This document shows positions 36,081 to 46,525 of a DNA stretch of 64,000 nt, piece after piece. A program made the translations under genes and the position numbers. This stretch comes from Hymenobacter sp. BRD67. Its GTDB lineage: Bacteria; Bacteroidota; Bacteroidia; Cytophagales; Hymenobacteraceae. The notes under the pieces were generated by a model that saw only the letters and a list, made by a program, of their open reading frames with translations, did not search any database and was not told the DNA's origin. The DNA lies in NCBI RefSeq assembly GCF_013256425.1, contig NZ_CP053904.1, forward strand, positions 3,348,001-3,412,000, written 5' to 3'. Each line of letters begins with the position of its first letter. Position 1 is the stretch's first letter.

Positions 36081-38501
36081 ATGATGAGAAACCCTACTTC
36101 ATTGGCTGGTTGCCGCCAGTGGCTGCTGGGGCTGCTGCTGACTAGCGGCTGGCTGGTTGGCCCGGCCCAGGCTCAGTCTGCCGACTCGCTGGCCATCGTT
36201 GGCCAGCAGCTGGCGCGCTACGGCCAGCAGGTGCTGGTGGAGAAGCTGTATGTGCACCTCGACCGGCCCGTGTACACTGCCCGCGAAACGATGTGGCTCA
36301 AGCTCTATGCTGTGGATGGCACCTTCCACAAACCACTTGCCCTGAGCAAAGTGGCGTATGTAGAAATACTTAACCAGATGCAGCAGCCAGTAGTGCAGGC
36401 CAGCATCGCTTTGCACGACGCCACCGGGCAAGGCACGCTTGAGCTACCGGCCTCGCTGCCCACGGGGGTTTATACTGTGCGGGCCTACACCAATTGGATG
36501 AAGAATTTTGGCCCCGAGTTTTATTTCCAGGCTCCGGTTACCATTATCAATACATTCGCTGCTTCGGGAGCTGCCCCGGTTGCGGCTGTGCCCGCCTACG
36601 ACCTCCAATTTTTTCCCGAAGGTGGCAGTCTCGTACAAGGGCTCACGAGCAAGGTTGCCTTTCGCCTGACTAACCAGGCGGGCAAAGGCCTTGACGCTAC
36701 CGGCTTGGTGCGCAACAGCCGGGGAGCAATAGTAGCGACGTTCCGCTCACTCAGGTTTGGTCTGGGGAGCTTCTCTTTTACCCCTGCCGATGCCGATGTA
36801 GCTTACCTGGCCGAAGTCAGGCTAGCAAACGGCACCGTGATTACAGCCCGGCTACCAGTGGCGGCGGCCCACGGCTACGTGTTGCACCTCGAAGAGTCTG
36901 GCCCTGCGCAGCTACGCCTCACCGTAGCTACTCGGGAAGCCGGGCCAGCTGCTTCACGGCTGCTGCTGGTGGCCCACTCAGGGCAGCACGTAGCAGCAGC
37001 GCAAGCCGCTACCCCTGATGCAACCGGCAATACGCGCTTTTTGCTGAACAAGCAGGATTTGTTAGATGGCATTTCCCACTTTACCGTTTTTAATAGCCGC
37101 CGTGAGCCAGTAGCCGAACGGCTTTACTTTCAACGACCTGGGCAGCCACTGGCCCTAGCGGCCAGCTCCGACAAAGTGCAGTATGGGCCGCAGGAAAAAG
37201 TTAGCCTGAACCTGACGCTATCAGACGCTACAGCTGCCAATGTGTCGGTGGCCGTCTACCAGCTCGACTCACTGGCCGCCGGGGCAAATCCGGCCGATAT
37301 CAGCAGCTTTCTTACCCTCACTTCCGACCTGAAAGGCAGGGTGGAGAACCCTGGCTACTACCTGCGCGACTCCAGCCGGGTGGGCCGGGAGGCTGCCGAT
37401 AACCTCATGCTTACGCATGGCTGGAGCCGCTTTCGCTGGGGTGATGTACTGGCAGCTCATGCGCCTGCCCTCTCGTATGTGCCAGAGATAAACGGCCCGT
37501 TGGTCCAGGGCCGCGTACTTACAGCCGCCGGGGCACCGGCACCAGGAATTATGACTTATCTGGCCTGCCCGAGCCACAATGCCCGCTTTTACACCTCTAA
37601 AAGCCGCCCCGATGGGTTGGTGCAATTTGAGCTAAAGGATTTTTACGGTCACCACCAGGTAGTTCTTCAAACCAACTACCGGCGCGACAGCACTTACCGG
37701 CTCGAGCTGCTGTCGCCCTACTCTGAGCGCTACGCAGCCACGCTACCGGGAGCCCTGGCACTTTCGCCGCGTCTGGAGCCGGCGCTTACGCAGCGGCACC
37801 TGCAAACCCAGCTGCAAAATGCTTACTTTGGTAAGCTCGCCCGCTACGAGGTACCGGCCCGCGATACGACCGATTTTTATGGGCGTCCCAGCGAGCAGTA
37901 TCGCCTCGACGATTACACCCGCTTTAAGGTACTGGAGGAAGTGATGCGCGAGTACATCATGGGGGTGAGGGTACGCATGCACAAAGACGGCTTTCATTTT
38001 CTGGTAGCCGATAAGGCTCGCCAGATGATGTTTCATGAAGACCCGCTGGTGCTGCTCGATGGTGTGCCCCAGTTCAACCTCAACAAGCTCATGGCATTCG
38101 ACCCGTTGCGGATTCGCAAGATTGCCGTTATGACCAAGCGCTACTTTTACGGCCCCGAAACGTACGAGGGCGTTGTAAGCTTTGCCACGTATAAGGGCGA
38201 CCTGGCAGGCTTTGCGCTCGACCCACGCGCTTTGCTGGAAGAGTATGAAGGCATACAGGGACACCGGGAGTTTTTCGCGCCCCGCTACGAAACTGCGGCT
38301 CAGCAAAGCACAACACTACCCGACCTGCGCAACCTGCTATACTGGAACCCCGAGGTTAAGCTAACAGCTGGCGGCGGCCAGACACTCACTTTTTATACTT
38401 CCGACCAGGCAGGGCGCTACCTGGTAGTAGCCCAGGGCCTGAGCAATGACGGGCAGGCGGGCAGTACCAGCTTCACGTTTGAGGTAAAGCCGGCACTGTA
38501 G
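36081..38501 (+). CDS. MG2-domain exported protein with plug-like C-terminus
   Basis: Exported protein of 806 aa: signal peptide (cleavage after GPAQAQ, about 32); an alpha-2-macroglobulin MG2-like start (VEKLYVHLDRPVYTARETMW), where the chain is built of several beta-sandwich domains; and, near 640-715, a segment like a TonB plug without a barrel (PLVLLDGVPQFNLNKLM, DPLRIRKIAVMTKRYFYGP). It follows DUF4249 by 45 bp as the last gene of the operon. Similar proteins occur next to DUF4249 genes in Bacteroidota, but their function is not established. Ends six bases before the convergent SRAP gene. Confidence 0.8.
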   Translation: MMRNPTSLAGCRQWLLGLLLTSGWLVGPAQAQSADSLAIVGQQLARYGQQVLVEKLYVHLDRPVYTARETMWLKLYAVDGTFHKPLALSKVAYVEILNQMQQPVVQASIALHDATGQGTLELPASLPTGVYTVRAYTNWMKNFGPEFYFQAPVTIINTFAASGAAPVAAVPAYDLQFFPEGGSLVQGLTSKVAFRLTNQAGKGLDATGLVRNSRGAIVATFRSLRFGLGSFSFTPADADVAYLAEVRLANGTVITARLPVAAAHGYVLHLEESGPAQLRLTVATREAGPAASRLLLVAHSGQHVAAAQAATPDATGNTRFLLNKQDLLDGISHFTVFNSRREPVAERLYFQRPGQPLALAASSDKVQYGPQEKVSLNLTLSDATAANVSVAVYQLDSLAAGANPADISSFLTLTSDLKGRVENPGYYLRDSSRVGREAADNLMLTHGWSRFRWGDVLAAHAPALSYVPEINGPLVQGRVLTAAGAPAPGIMTYLACPSHNARFYTSKSRPDGLVQFELKDFYGHHQVVLQTNYRRDSTYRLELLSPYSERYAATLPGALALSPRLEPALTQRHLQTQLQNAYFGKLARYEVPARDTTDFYGRPSEQYRLDDYTRFKVLEEVMREYIMGVRVRMHKDGFHFLVADKARQMMFHEDPLVLLDGVPQFNLNKLMAFDPLRIRKIAVMTKRYFYGPETYEGVVSFATYKGDLAGFALDPRALLEEYEGIQGHREFFAPRYETAAQQSTTLPDLRNLLYWNPEVKLTAGGGQTLTFYTSDQAGRYLVVAQGLSNDGQAGSTSFTFEVKPAL

Positions 38502-38507
38502 CAGTTG

Positions 38508-39170
38508 CTACGCCGCTACTAGCACCTCGGCATCGTTGTGTGCTGGCGAGTTTACGCGGCTCGTAATAACGTATTCGCGCATTAAGCTGGCATCGTAGGG
38601 CACCAGGAGCTGCTGGTGCTGCGATGGGCCCAGTCCATCGGAAAGCCAGGCCTGCTCGGCTTTGGGACCGGGCAGAATAACCGGCATCCGGTTGTGCAGC
38701 TTGGCCATCAGCTCGTTGGGCTCGGTCGTGACGATGGTAAAAGTAGGGTGCAGCTCGCCGGTGCTTTTGTCGAGCCACTCGTCCCAGAGGCCGGCAAAGG
38801 CGAAGGGCTGCTCGTCTTTCAGCAGAATACGATGCGGGATTTTGCCGCGCTCCGTGGCCTGCCACTCGTAAAAACTATCAGCCAGCACCAGGCAGCGCTT
38901 ACGGGCCAGCAGCTGCCGGAAGCTGGGCTTCTCCATCAGGGTTTCGGCGCGGGCATTGATGGGCTTGGGGCCGCTGGCCGGGTCGCGGCTCCAGCCGGGT
39001 ACCAGGCCCCAGCTCACGAGCTGAATCTGGCCGGGCGCGGCATTGGTGATGACGGGCAGCGCCTGCGAGGGCGCGGCGTTAAAATTGGGCGCCGGAGCGG
39101 TTGCTTCCTTCGCATTAAAGCGCTTGGCTAAAGCCGGCGCCGGGGAGATAATGGTGTAGCGGCCACACAT
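38508..39170 (-). CDS. SOS response-associated peptidase (SRAP/YedK family)
   Basis: Protein of 220 aa that forms a covalent thiazolidine link with abasic sites in single-stranded DNA (HMCES/YedK). The ATG at 39168-39170 is the proper start because Cys2 (MCGRYT), exposed after Met removal, is the reactive residue. Also seen: NARAETLMEKPSFRQLL, the catalytic Glu in DSFYEWQ, and the His in LHNRMPVIL. An upstream in-frame start would translate the inverted repeat at 39181-39278. Confidence 0.95.
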   Translation of the reverse strand: MCGRYTIISPAPALAKRFNAKEATAPAPNFNAAPSQALPVITNAAPGQIQLVSWGLVPGWSRDPASGPKPINARAETLMEKPSFRQLLARKRCLVLADSFYEWQATERGKIPHRILLKDEQPFAFAGLWDEWLDKSTGELHPTFTIVTTEPNELMAKLHNRMPVILPGPKAEQAWLSDGLGPSQHQQLLVPYDASLMREYVITSRVNSPAHNDAEVLVAA

Positions 39171-39180
39171 AAAAAAAGTC

Positions 39181-39278
39181 GTGCTGCGCCTGCGAAGCAT
39201 CTTATCGCGTCCGCAGCTGTCAGGATTTTTTCTCCTAACGTTTGCCGGGGGTGATAAGATGCTTCGCAGGCGCAGCAC
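39181..39278. repeat. Inverted repeat with perfect 26-bp arms
   Basis: Arms 39181-39206 and 39253-39278 are exact reverse complements, with a 46-nt centre. It fills the gap between the SRAP and phosphorylase genes, both on the minus strand. It has seven A at its left flank (39171-39177). Likely a dispersed palindromic element or very small non-autonomous mobile element; it would also fold strongly in RNA. Confidence 0.8.
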
Positions 39279-39301
39279 AACAGCTTATGCGCACTTAGTG
39301 C

Positions 39302-40947
39302 TTACTTGTACAGCTGCTCGTAATACTCACGGGCCATGCGCGTGCTCTCAAATTCCGGCTCCACATCTTTCATGGCGGCCTTCACCACTTTCAGGAATTG
39401 CTTAGGCTGGTCGTAGTACATCGGCACCACCGTGTTTTCAAGCACGCTCAGGAGCGTGGCGGCCTCAATATCATCCTTCTGCGCATCGGGCAGGCTCACG
39501 TCGGTGTGCTCGATGAGAAAGCAGTTTTCACCATCTTTGGCAAACTCCGGAATCCAGCCATCGGCGATGCTCACGCTAACGCAGGCGTTCATGGCGGCCG
39601 TCATGCCGCTGGTGCCGCTGGCCTCGCGTGGGTAGCGCGGGTATTCAGCCACAGGTCGGAGCCCTTTTTCAGCTCGGCCGATAAGCTCAGCTCATAGCCC
39701 GTGAGCACGGCACAGCGCTTCAGGTCCTTGGTCTTACGGATGATGTCGTTGAATATATTAATTGCACCATAATCTTTCGGATACGGCTTGCCGGCCCAGA
39801 TTACCTGTACCGGGCGCTCGTCGTTGGTCACCAGCTTTACAAAGCGCTCAAAATCACGCAGGATGAGGTCGGCCCGCTTGTAGGCCGCGAAGCGGCGGGC
39901 CCACACAATGGTCAGCACATTCGGGTCGAGCAGGGTGCCCGTCTGGTCGGCTACCGTGCAGAACAGCGCCTTTTTCAGCTCCTTCTTGCGAGCCAGCAGG
40001 GCATCGTCGTTTTTGGCTTTGTGGGCGGCCGCCAGCTGCGGGTCGCGCCAGTAGGTGCCATTCTGAGCATTGGTGATGGAGATAATGGGGCAGATACCCG
40101 CGTAGTGGCCCCACATTTCGTTGGCTACCGTGCCGTGTACTTTGCTCACGGCGTTGGCTTTACGGGCGAAGCGAAGCGCAGTAAGCGTGTAGTTGAGCGT
40201 GTCATTTTCGACCCGCGCCACCTGGCGCACTTCCTCGGCGGGCACGCCCGCAAAAAAGCTCATATCCTGGAGCAGCTTCATGGGGTGCTCCTCGTTGCCG
40301 GCAAGCTCGGGCGTGTGGGTCGTAAATACCAGTCGCTTTTGTACTTCGGCCAGGTCGTGGCCGTACTTTTGATAGAGGTAAAACGCCAACGGCAGGCCAT
40401 GGCCTTCGTTGAGGTGGTAGATATCGGTCTGCCTGCCCAGCACATCGAGCAGCTTGCCGCCGCCAATGCCCAGCAGCATGCTTTGCGCTACCCGCGCGGC
40501 GGTGTCCGGGTCGTAGAGGTGGTGCGAGATAGTACGCGAGAGGTAATCGTTTTCCGGAATGTCGGTTGTCAGGAAAAATATCGGCGCGGTGCCAAATGTG
40601 TCGGGCGCCAGGTACAGTGCTTTCACGTGTACCTCAGCATCGTGGATGATGATGGGGAAAACCAGCCCAGTATCCTGCAGAAACGAATAGTGCTTGTGCA
40701 GAAACTCGGCTTTCATGCTCTGGTCAGGGTTACGCTCCTGGTCGTAGTAGCCGTACGTCCACAGAATGCCGATGCCGACGAGGTTCTGCTTGAGCTCGTA
40801 GGCCGAGCGCATGTGCGAGCCCGCCAGAAAGCCCAACCCGCCGGAATAGATTTTCAGGCTCTGGTCGAGGGCAAACTCCATGGAGAAGTAAGCCGCCGGC
40901 GTCTTGTATTTAGCGGCCGGAGTGGGGGCTTTAAATTGAAAAGTCAT
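39302..40947 (-). CDS. GT35 alpha-glucan phosphorylase-like protein (one-base loss)
   Basis: Short-form homologue of glycogen/maltodextrin phosphorylase (548 aa after repair). Seen: PAAYFSMEFALDQSLKIYSG, YHLNEGHGLPLAF, VWARRFAAYKRADL and DLWLNTPRYPREASGTSGM. At G3 39639-39641 (plus strand) one base is missing; adding it gives NTPRYPREASG. At the position of the lysine that holds pyridoxal phosphate in phosphorylases (EASGTGNMKF-type motif), this protein reads EASGTSGMTAAMN, with Thr. It may thus be a phosphorylase by descent only. Divergent from the secreted amylase genes, consistent with a role in alpha-glucan or glycogen turnover. Confidence 0.82.
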
Positions 40948-41184
40948 CGAAAAAAAATTGGTAGCGAGTTGTTACTAAGAGGGTTTGGCGCAGCAAATGA
41001 ACGACCCACAACCCAAAGCTAGCGGGCGCGCGGCGCAAGTCGGTGTATTTTGCCTGTGGGTTTGGCCAGCCACTTCCGCAATGGTTTGCGGGGCCTGAAC
41101 GCCGGACTTTCCGGACTTCCGGCCAGTTGACTGCACCTGATTTCACCCTGCTTTTTCCCACCTTACTTTCTCATTATCTGGCTT

Positions 41185-43043
41185 ATGCGCATTTTTCGCT
41201 TTCTCCTGGCTGCGGTAGCGGCCGTCCTGTTGCTGGGGCTTCGCCGGCCTGGGCCACGGCCCGCGTTGCCGCGCAGGTTCGCATCGACCCCACCTATTGG
41301 TTTGTGGGCATGAAAAACCCGCAGCTGCAGTTGCTGGTAAACGCGCCCGGCATTGCCGGCAGCCAGGTTAGCCTTGCTACCTACCCCGGCGTTACGCTCA
41401 ATGGCTCGCAGAAGCTCGAAAGCCCCAACTACCTTATTGTCAACCTTAGCATTAGCCCACAGGCACAGCCCGGCAAGCTTAAGCTTCAGTTTAAAGGCGC
41501 TAAAAGCCTCACCTACAGCTACGAGCTGCGGCCCCGCAACCAGGACCCGGCCCGCACCCAGGGCCTCACGCAGGCCGACTTCATCTATATGCTGATGCCC
41601 GACCGCTTTGCCAACGGCGACCCGAAGAACGACGTGGTAAAAGGCACCCGCGTAAATCACATTGCCCGCGACTCGATGTATGCCCGGCACGGCGGCGACC
41701 TCAAGGGCATTGAGGACCACTTTGCCTACATCAAGCAGCTGGGCGCCACGGCTATCTGGCCTACGCCGGTTATCGAAAACGATATGCCCAAGGCCAGCTA
41801 CCACGGCTACGCCGTCACGGACTGCTACAAGATTGACCCGCGCTACGGTACTAACGCCGAGTACGTGCAATTTGTAAAAAATGCGCATAGCCAGGGCCTC
41901 AAAGTAGTGCAGGATATTGTGCTCAACCACTGGGGCAGCTACCACCATTTGTTTCTGGACAAGCCGGCGGCCGACTGGTTTCACGCCTTCCCCACCTTCA
42001 CGCGCAGCAACTACAACGCCTTCGTGCTCAACGACCCGCACGGCTCGAAGCTCGACCGCAAGCTGGAAAACGATGGCTGGTTTGACACCACCATGCCCGA
42101 TGTGAACCAGAGCAACCCGCTGGTAGCTACTTACCTGATTCAGAATTTTTTGTGGTGGGTAGAAAGTACCGGCCTCGATGGCTATCGCATTGATACCTAT
42201 CCCTATTCGGAGCCTAAGTTCCTGATGGATTGGGGCAAGGCGATGGCCGATGAATATCCAAAATTATCTATGTTTGGCGAAGCCTGGGAAGGTACTGAGG
42301 CCGAGCAAGCCTTCTTCGCCCAGAATATTCTGCCGCCCGTGAATGGGTTTAAGTCGAACCTGCCCGGCGTGCTCGACTTCCAGATTTGCTTTGCCGTGGG
42401 CGATGCGCTGAAAGGCGATAACGGCGACTTGAGCAAGCTCTACCACGCCATTCAGGGCGACTGGCTGTACACGGATGCTACCCGCAACGTGCCTTTCCTG
42501 GACAACCACGACATGAGCCGCTTCTACTCGGTTATCGGCGAAGATTTCAACAAGTATAAGATGGGCATTGCCTGGCTGCTGACCCTGCGCGGCGTGCCGC
42601 AGCTCTACTACGGCACCGAAGTGCTGATGAAGAATTTTTCGAATCCCGACGGCAAGGTGCGGGAAGATTTTGCCGGCGGCTGGGCCGGCGACAAAACTAA
42701 CTATTTCGTAGCGCGGCCGGGGCAGACCGGTGAGGCGTTTGATTACGTGAGCAAGCTGGCCAACTATCGCAAGGCCCACCCGGTACTGAGCAGCGGCAAG
42801 CTCATGCAGTTTATTCCGCAGGATGGCGTGTACACCTACTTCCGCTACAACGAAGGCGGTGAGTGCGTGATGATTATCGCTAACAATACCAAAGAGGAAA
42901 AGAAGGTAGATGGTACGCGCTACGCCGAGCGTACCGACGGCTTCTCGTCGGGCGTAGAAGTGGTAAGCGGCGCGGCTATCACCGATTTAAAGACCCTGCA
43001 CCTCCCGGCGCACACGGCCTGGGTGGTAGAGCTGCGGAAGTAG
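41185..43043 (+). CDS. Secreted GH13 cyclomaltodextrinase/neopullulanase-like enzyme (one-base loss)
   Basis: Periplasmic alpha-glucan hydrolase of 619 aa. Signal peptide from ATG 41185 (MRIFRFLLAAVAAVLLLGA, cleavage near AWATA); N-terminal beta-sandwich (YWFVGMKNPQLQLLVNAPG); GH13 barrel with nucleophile GLDGYRIDT, acid Glu in MFGEAWEG and FLDNHDMSR; C-terminal beta domain. The signal peptide and body are in different frames as read; one G added to G4 41235-41238 gives LLLGASPAWATARVAAQV. SusA-like enzymes of this kind cut maltodextrins in the periplasm. First of three plus-strand genes for maltodextrin use. Confidence 0.9.
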
Positions 43044-43173
43044 CACGAGCTGAAAGTGAAGCTGCTCAGGAAGTTTGCATGAGCTTGTATGCTCGCCGGG
43101 CGACTCCCTGAGCAGCTTCAACGCCATCGTGCTGATTAAACCCTGCCATCTGAGCCCTAACTTACGGCCGCCT

Positions 43174-45002
43174 ATGAAGAATCTGACGCTGGCGGCCAGT
43201 TTGCTGGCATTATCCGCCTTTACCCCGCCCTCTTTACCCGTGGCCGATACCCCCCTCCAGTTCTGGCTAACGACCCGAATACGACTTCCGAAGTGCCCCA
43301 GGATAACAAGCTCGTTATCTACCAGCTGCTGCCGCGCCTGTTTGGCAACAAAGTGGCGCTGAATAAGCCCTACGGCACTATTCTGGAAAATGGCTGCGGC
43401 AAGTTTAGCGATATCAACGACCTGGCACTGACCAAGATAAAGGAGCTGGGCGTATCACATATGTGGTACACCGGCGTGCTGGAGCACGCCACCATGACGA
43501 GCTACCCCGTAGCCGGCCTGCCCGCCGACGATGCCGACGTGGTGAAAGGCCGCGCCGGCTCGCCCTACGCCGTGAAGGATTATTACGACGTGGACCCCGA
43601 CCTGGCCGTGAATCCTAAAAACCGGCTGGAAGAGTTTGAAGCCTTGGTAAAGCGCACTCATGCCCACGGGCTTAAGGTTATTATCGACTTCATTCCCAAC
43701 CACGTAGCCCGCTCCTATCATTCTGATGCGAAACCCGCGGGCGTGGTTGACCTCGGCGCGCAGGATGATAAGACCAAGTCCTTCGCTCCCAACAACAATT
43801 TCTATTACCTGCCCGGCCAGCACTTTGTGGTGCCGGCCGGCTACAATCCGCTCGGCGCGCTCAAAGGGCCGGGCGAGGATGGCAAATACACTGAGTTTCC
43901 GGCCAAGGCAACCGGCAACGACGTGTTTTCGGCCGCACCCAAGCTCGACGACTGGTTCGAAACGGTGAAGCTCAACTACGGCGTCGATTACCAGAATGGC
44001 CGCGCCACGCACTTCGACCCGGTGCCCGATACGTGGAAGAAGATGCGTGATATTCTGGTGTATTGGGCTCAGAAAGATGTAGATGGCTTTCGGTGTGACG
44101 TAGCCGAGATGGTACCCGTCGAGTTCTGGGCCTACGTTATTCCTGAAGTCAAGAAGGTAAAGCCCGGTATCATCTTCATCGGCGAAGCCTATAATCCTAA
44201 GGAATACAACACCTATCTTACCAAAGGCCACTTCGACTTTTTGTATGATAAAGTGGGCCTCTACGATGGCCTGCGCCGCCTGATGCGCCAGGAAGGCACC
44301 ACCGACGACATTACCCACGTCTGGAAAGAGGAAAGCAACGGCTTTAGCTCGCACATGCTGCGCTTTCTGGAAAACCACGACGAGCAGCGCATTGCCTCCA
44401 AAGAGTTTGCGACCAACCCGCGCCGCGCTATTCCGGCCATGACGCTGGCGGCCACGCTGGCCAGCGGCCCCGTCATGCTCTACATGGGCCAGGAAGTAGG
44501 CGAGCCAGCCGCCGGCGCGGCGGGCTTTAATACGGGCGATGGCCGCACCACCATCTTCGACTACTGGAGTGTGCCCGAGCACCAGAAGTGGATGAACCAC
44601 GGCAAATTTGACGGCGGCAAGCTCAGCCCCGAGCAAAAGCAGCTGCGTGATTTCTACGCCCGCCTGCTTTCGCTAGCGGGCAGCAGCGAGGCCATCCGCA
44701 AAGGCCGGTTTTACGAGCTGCAGGATGCCAACAACCTCGGCAAGGAGTACGACCAGCGCAAGCTCTACACCTTTTTGCGCTACAGCAAAGGCCAGCAGGT
44801 GCTGGTTGTCGTCAATTTCAGCGACACCAAAACCTACCACCCCACCGTGCTTATTCCGGATAATGTGCTGCAAGCCATCGGCCTCGACCCGCAGCGCACT
44901 TATGCTTACCAAGACTTATTGAATGGTGGGGAAGCCCGCAACAGCCTCAACCTGACCCTGGAACCGCTCAGCGCCACGGTGCTGGAAATAAAGCCGCGCT
45001 AA
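43174..45002 (+). CDS. Secreted GH13 alpha-amylase-family enzyme (one-base loss)
   Basis: Second alpha-amylase-family enzyme (609 aa). Signal peptide from ATG 43174 (MKNLTLAASLLALSAFTP), then the GH13 barrel: VIIDFIPNHVARS, nucleophile DGFRCDVAEM, acid Glu FIGEAYNP and FLENHDEQR, and a C-terminal beta domain. The frame breaks at the C6 run 43250-43255; one more C gives DTPPPVLANDPNTTSEVPQD, so the mature protein follows the signal directly. The start of the body alone would be a GTG at 43293, which would lose export. Likely cleaves starch or maltodextrins outside the inner membrane. Confidence 0.9.
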
Positions 45003-45085
45003 CCGCTGGCCACGTGCGCTTTTACCAGTCGTGGTAACGTAACTTTCCTTACTCGTTTTCCCACCCTTTCGCTCCTTCTGCTCTC

Positions 45086-46504
45086 ATGGCTGCATCTACC
45101 GTGGTCGCCTCGCCCGCCTCGCTGCGCGTAAAGCCCCGCCTCAGCTTCTGGCAAATCTGGAACATGAGCTTCGGCTTTCTGGGTATCCAGTTTGGCTTTG
45201 CCTTGCAGAACGCCAATGTAAGCCGCATCTTCGAAACGATGGGGGCCAAAACCGACGAGATAGCCTTTTTGTGGCTGGCTGCGCCCGCTACGGGCCTGCT
45301 GGTGCAGCCCATCATCGGCTATCTCTCCGACCGCACCTGGAGCCCACGCTGGGGCCGGCGCCGGCCTTACTTTCTGGTAGGAGCCATCCTGGCTTCGCTT
45401 TCCCTACTGATAATGCCCAACGTGACGGCCCTGTGGATGGCCGCCGGTATGCTCTGGATAATGGATTCGAGCATCAACATCAGTATGGAGCCTTTCCGGG
45501 CACTGGTCGGCGACCTGCTGCCCTCCTCGCAGCGCACCACGGGCTTCGGGGCCCAAACCTTTTTTATTGGCATAGGGGCCGTGGTAGCGTCGTCGCTGCC
45601 CTGGATGCTTACCAACTGGTTTCACATTTCCAACACGGCCACGGCGGGCCACATTCCGGCCTCCGTGCGCTATTCCTTTACGGCGGGGGGCATCGTTTTC
45701 TTCCTGGCTGTGCTCTGGACGGTGTTGCGCACCCGTGAGTATCCGCCCGAAAACCTGGCCGAGTTTGAAGCCGAAAAAGCTCGTACCGCCGGTCTCGCCC
45801 ACGGCTTTCGCGAGTCGTTTGCCGGCATTTTTGAGATGCCGCGTACCATGCGCCAATTGGCCGTGGTGCAGTTCTTTTCGTGGTTTGCGCTGTTTGCCAT
45901 GTGGATTTACACTACGCAGGCCGTTACCAGCCACATTTTTCACACCACCAACCCTACCTCTGCCGACTATAATAAGGGCGGCGACTGGGTGGGCGTTTGC
46001 TTCTCGGTGTATAATGGCTTATCGGCCGTGATGGCCCTGCTCCTGCCGCTGGTGGCTCGGGCTACGAGCCGCCGCTTCACCCACATGCTGGCCTTGGTGC
46101 TGGGCGGCCTGGGGCTGATTTCTATTTACTTTATTCACGACTACCACTATATTCTTGTCTCGATGGTGGGTGTGGGCATTGCCTGGGCGAGTATCCTGTC
46201 CGTGCCCTACGCCATGCTGGCCGGGGCCTTGCCTTCGAGCAAAATGGGGTATTATATGGGTGTGTTCAACTTTTTTGTGGTGCTGCCCCAAGGTGCGGCG
46301 GGTCTTATCCTGGGCCCGCTCACGAAGTACGTGTTTCATGACCAGCCCATTTATACGCTCATCATCGGCGGCATATCGATGATACTGGCCGGCCTGCTCA
46401 CCCTACGCGTGCACGATGCCGACGATATCCGCTTGCCCAACAACATGACCCCGGCCGAAAACATGGCCTACGACGTGCTGGCCAGCGCCAACCCGGAGGT
46501 TTAA
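45086..46504 (+). CDS. MFS sugar transporter (GPH/SLC45-like, maltose-type)
   Basis: Inner-membrane major-facilitator protein of 472 aa with twelve hydrophobic segments. Seen: FLGIQFGFALQNANVSRIFE in helix 1, loop 2-3 GYLSDRTWSPRWGRRRPYF (the MFS Asp-Arg-x-x-Gly-Arg-Arg motif), MEPFRALVGDLLP and GYYMGVFNFFVVLPQ. This subgroup is typically found with maltose/maltodextrin genes in Bacteroidota, as here (84 bp after the GH13 gene), so uptake of maltose or short maltodextrins by proton symport is likely. Ends in a strong terminator. Confidence 0.88.
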   Translation: MAASTVVASPASLRVKPRLSFWQIWNMSFGFLGIQFGFALQNANVSRIFETMGAKTDEIAFLWLAAPATGLLVQPIIGYLSDRTWSPRWGRRRPYFLVGAILASLSLLIMPNVTALWMAAGMLWIMDSSINISMEPFRALVGDLLPSSQRTTGFGAQTFFIGIGAVVASSLPWMLTNWFHISNTATAGHIPASVRYSFTAGGIVFFLAVLWTVLRTREYPPENLAEFEAEKARTAGLAHGFRESFAGIFEMPRTMRQLAVVQFFSWFALFAMWIYTTQAVTSHIFHTTNPTSADYNKGGDWVGVCFSVYNGLSAVMALLLPLVARATSRRFTHMLALVLGGLGLISIYFIHDYHYILVSMVGVGIAWASILSVPYAMLAGALPSSKMGYYMGVFNFFVVLPQGAAGLILGPLTKYVFHDQPIYTLIIGGISMILAGLLTLRVHDADDIRLPNNMTPAENMAYDVLASANPEV

Positions 46505-46525
46505 ACCTGAAATTTACTATATCTC

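Noticed and set aside
40021..41022. 333-codon open frame antisense to the phosphorylase-like gene
   Set aside because: It mirrors a conserved enzyme and shows no protein family features; its end covers the promoter region.
41043..41184. In-frame upstream extension of the first GH13 gene
   Set aside because: It exists only because of the frame break; the signal peptide at 41185 joins the body after adding one G.
43455..44636. Long open frame of 393 codons on the strand opposite the second GH13 gene
   Set aside because: High-GC codon bias keeps antisense frames open; the plus strand encodes complete GH13 motifs and the antisense product has no domain, signal or start context.
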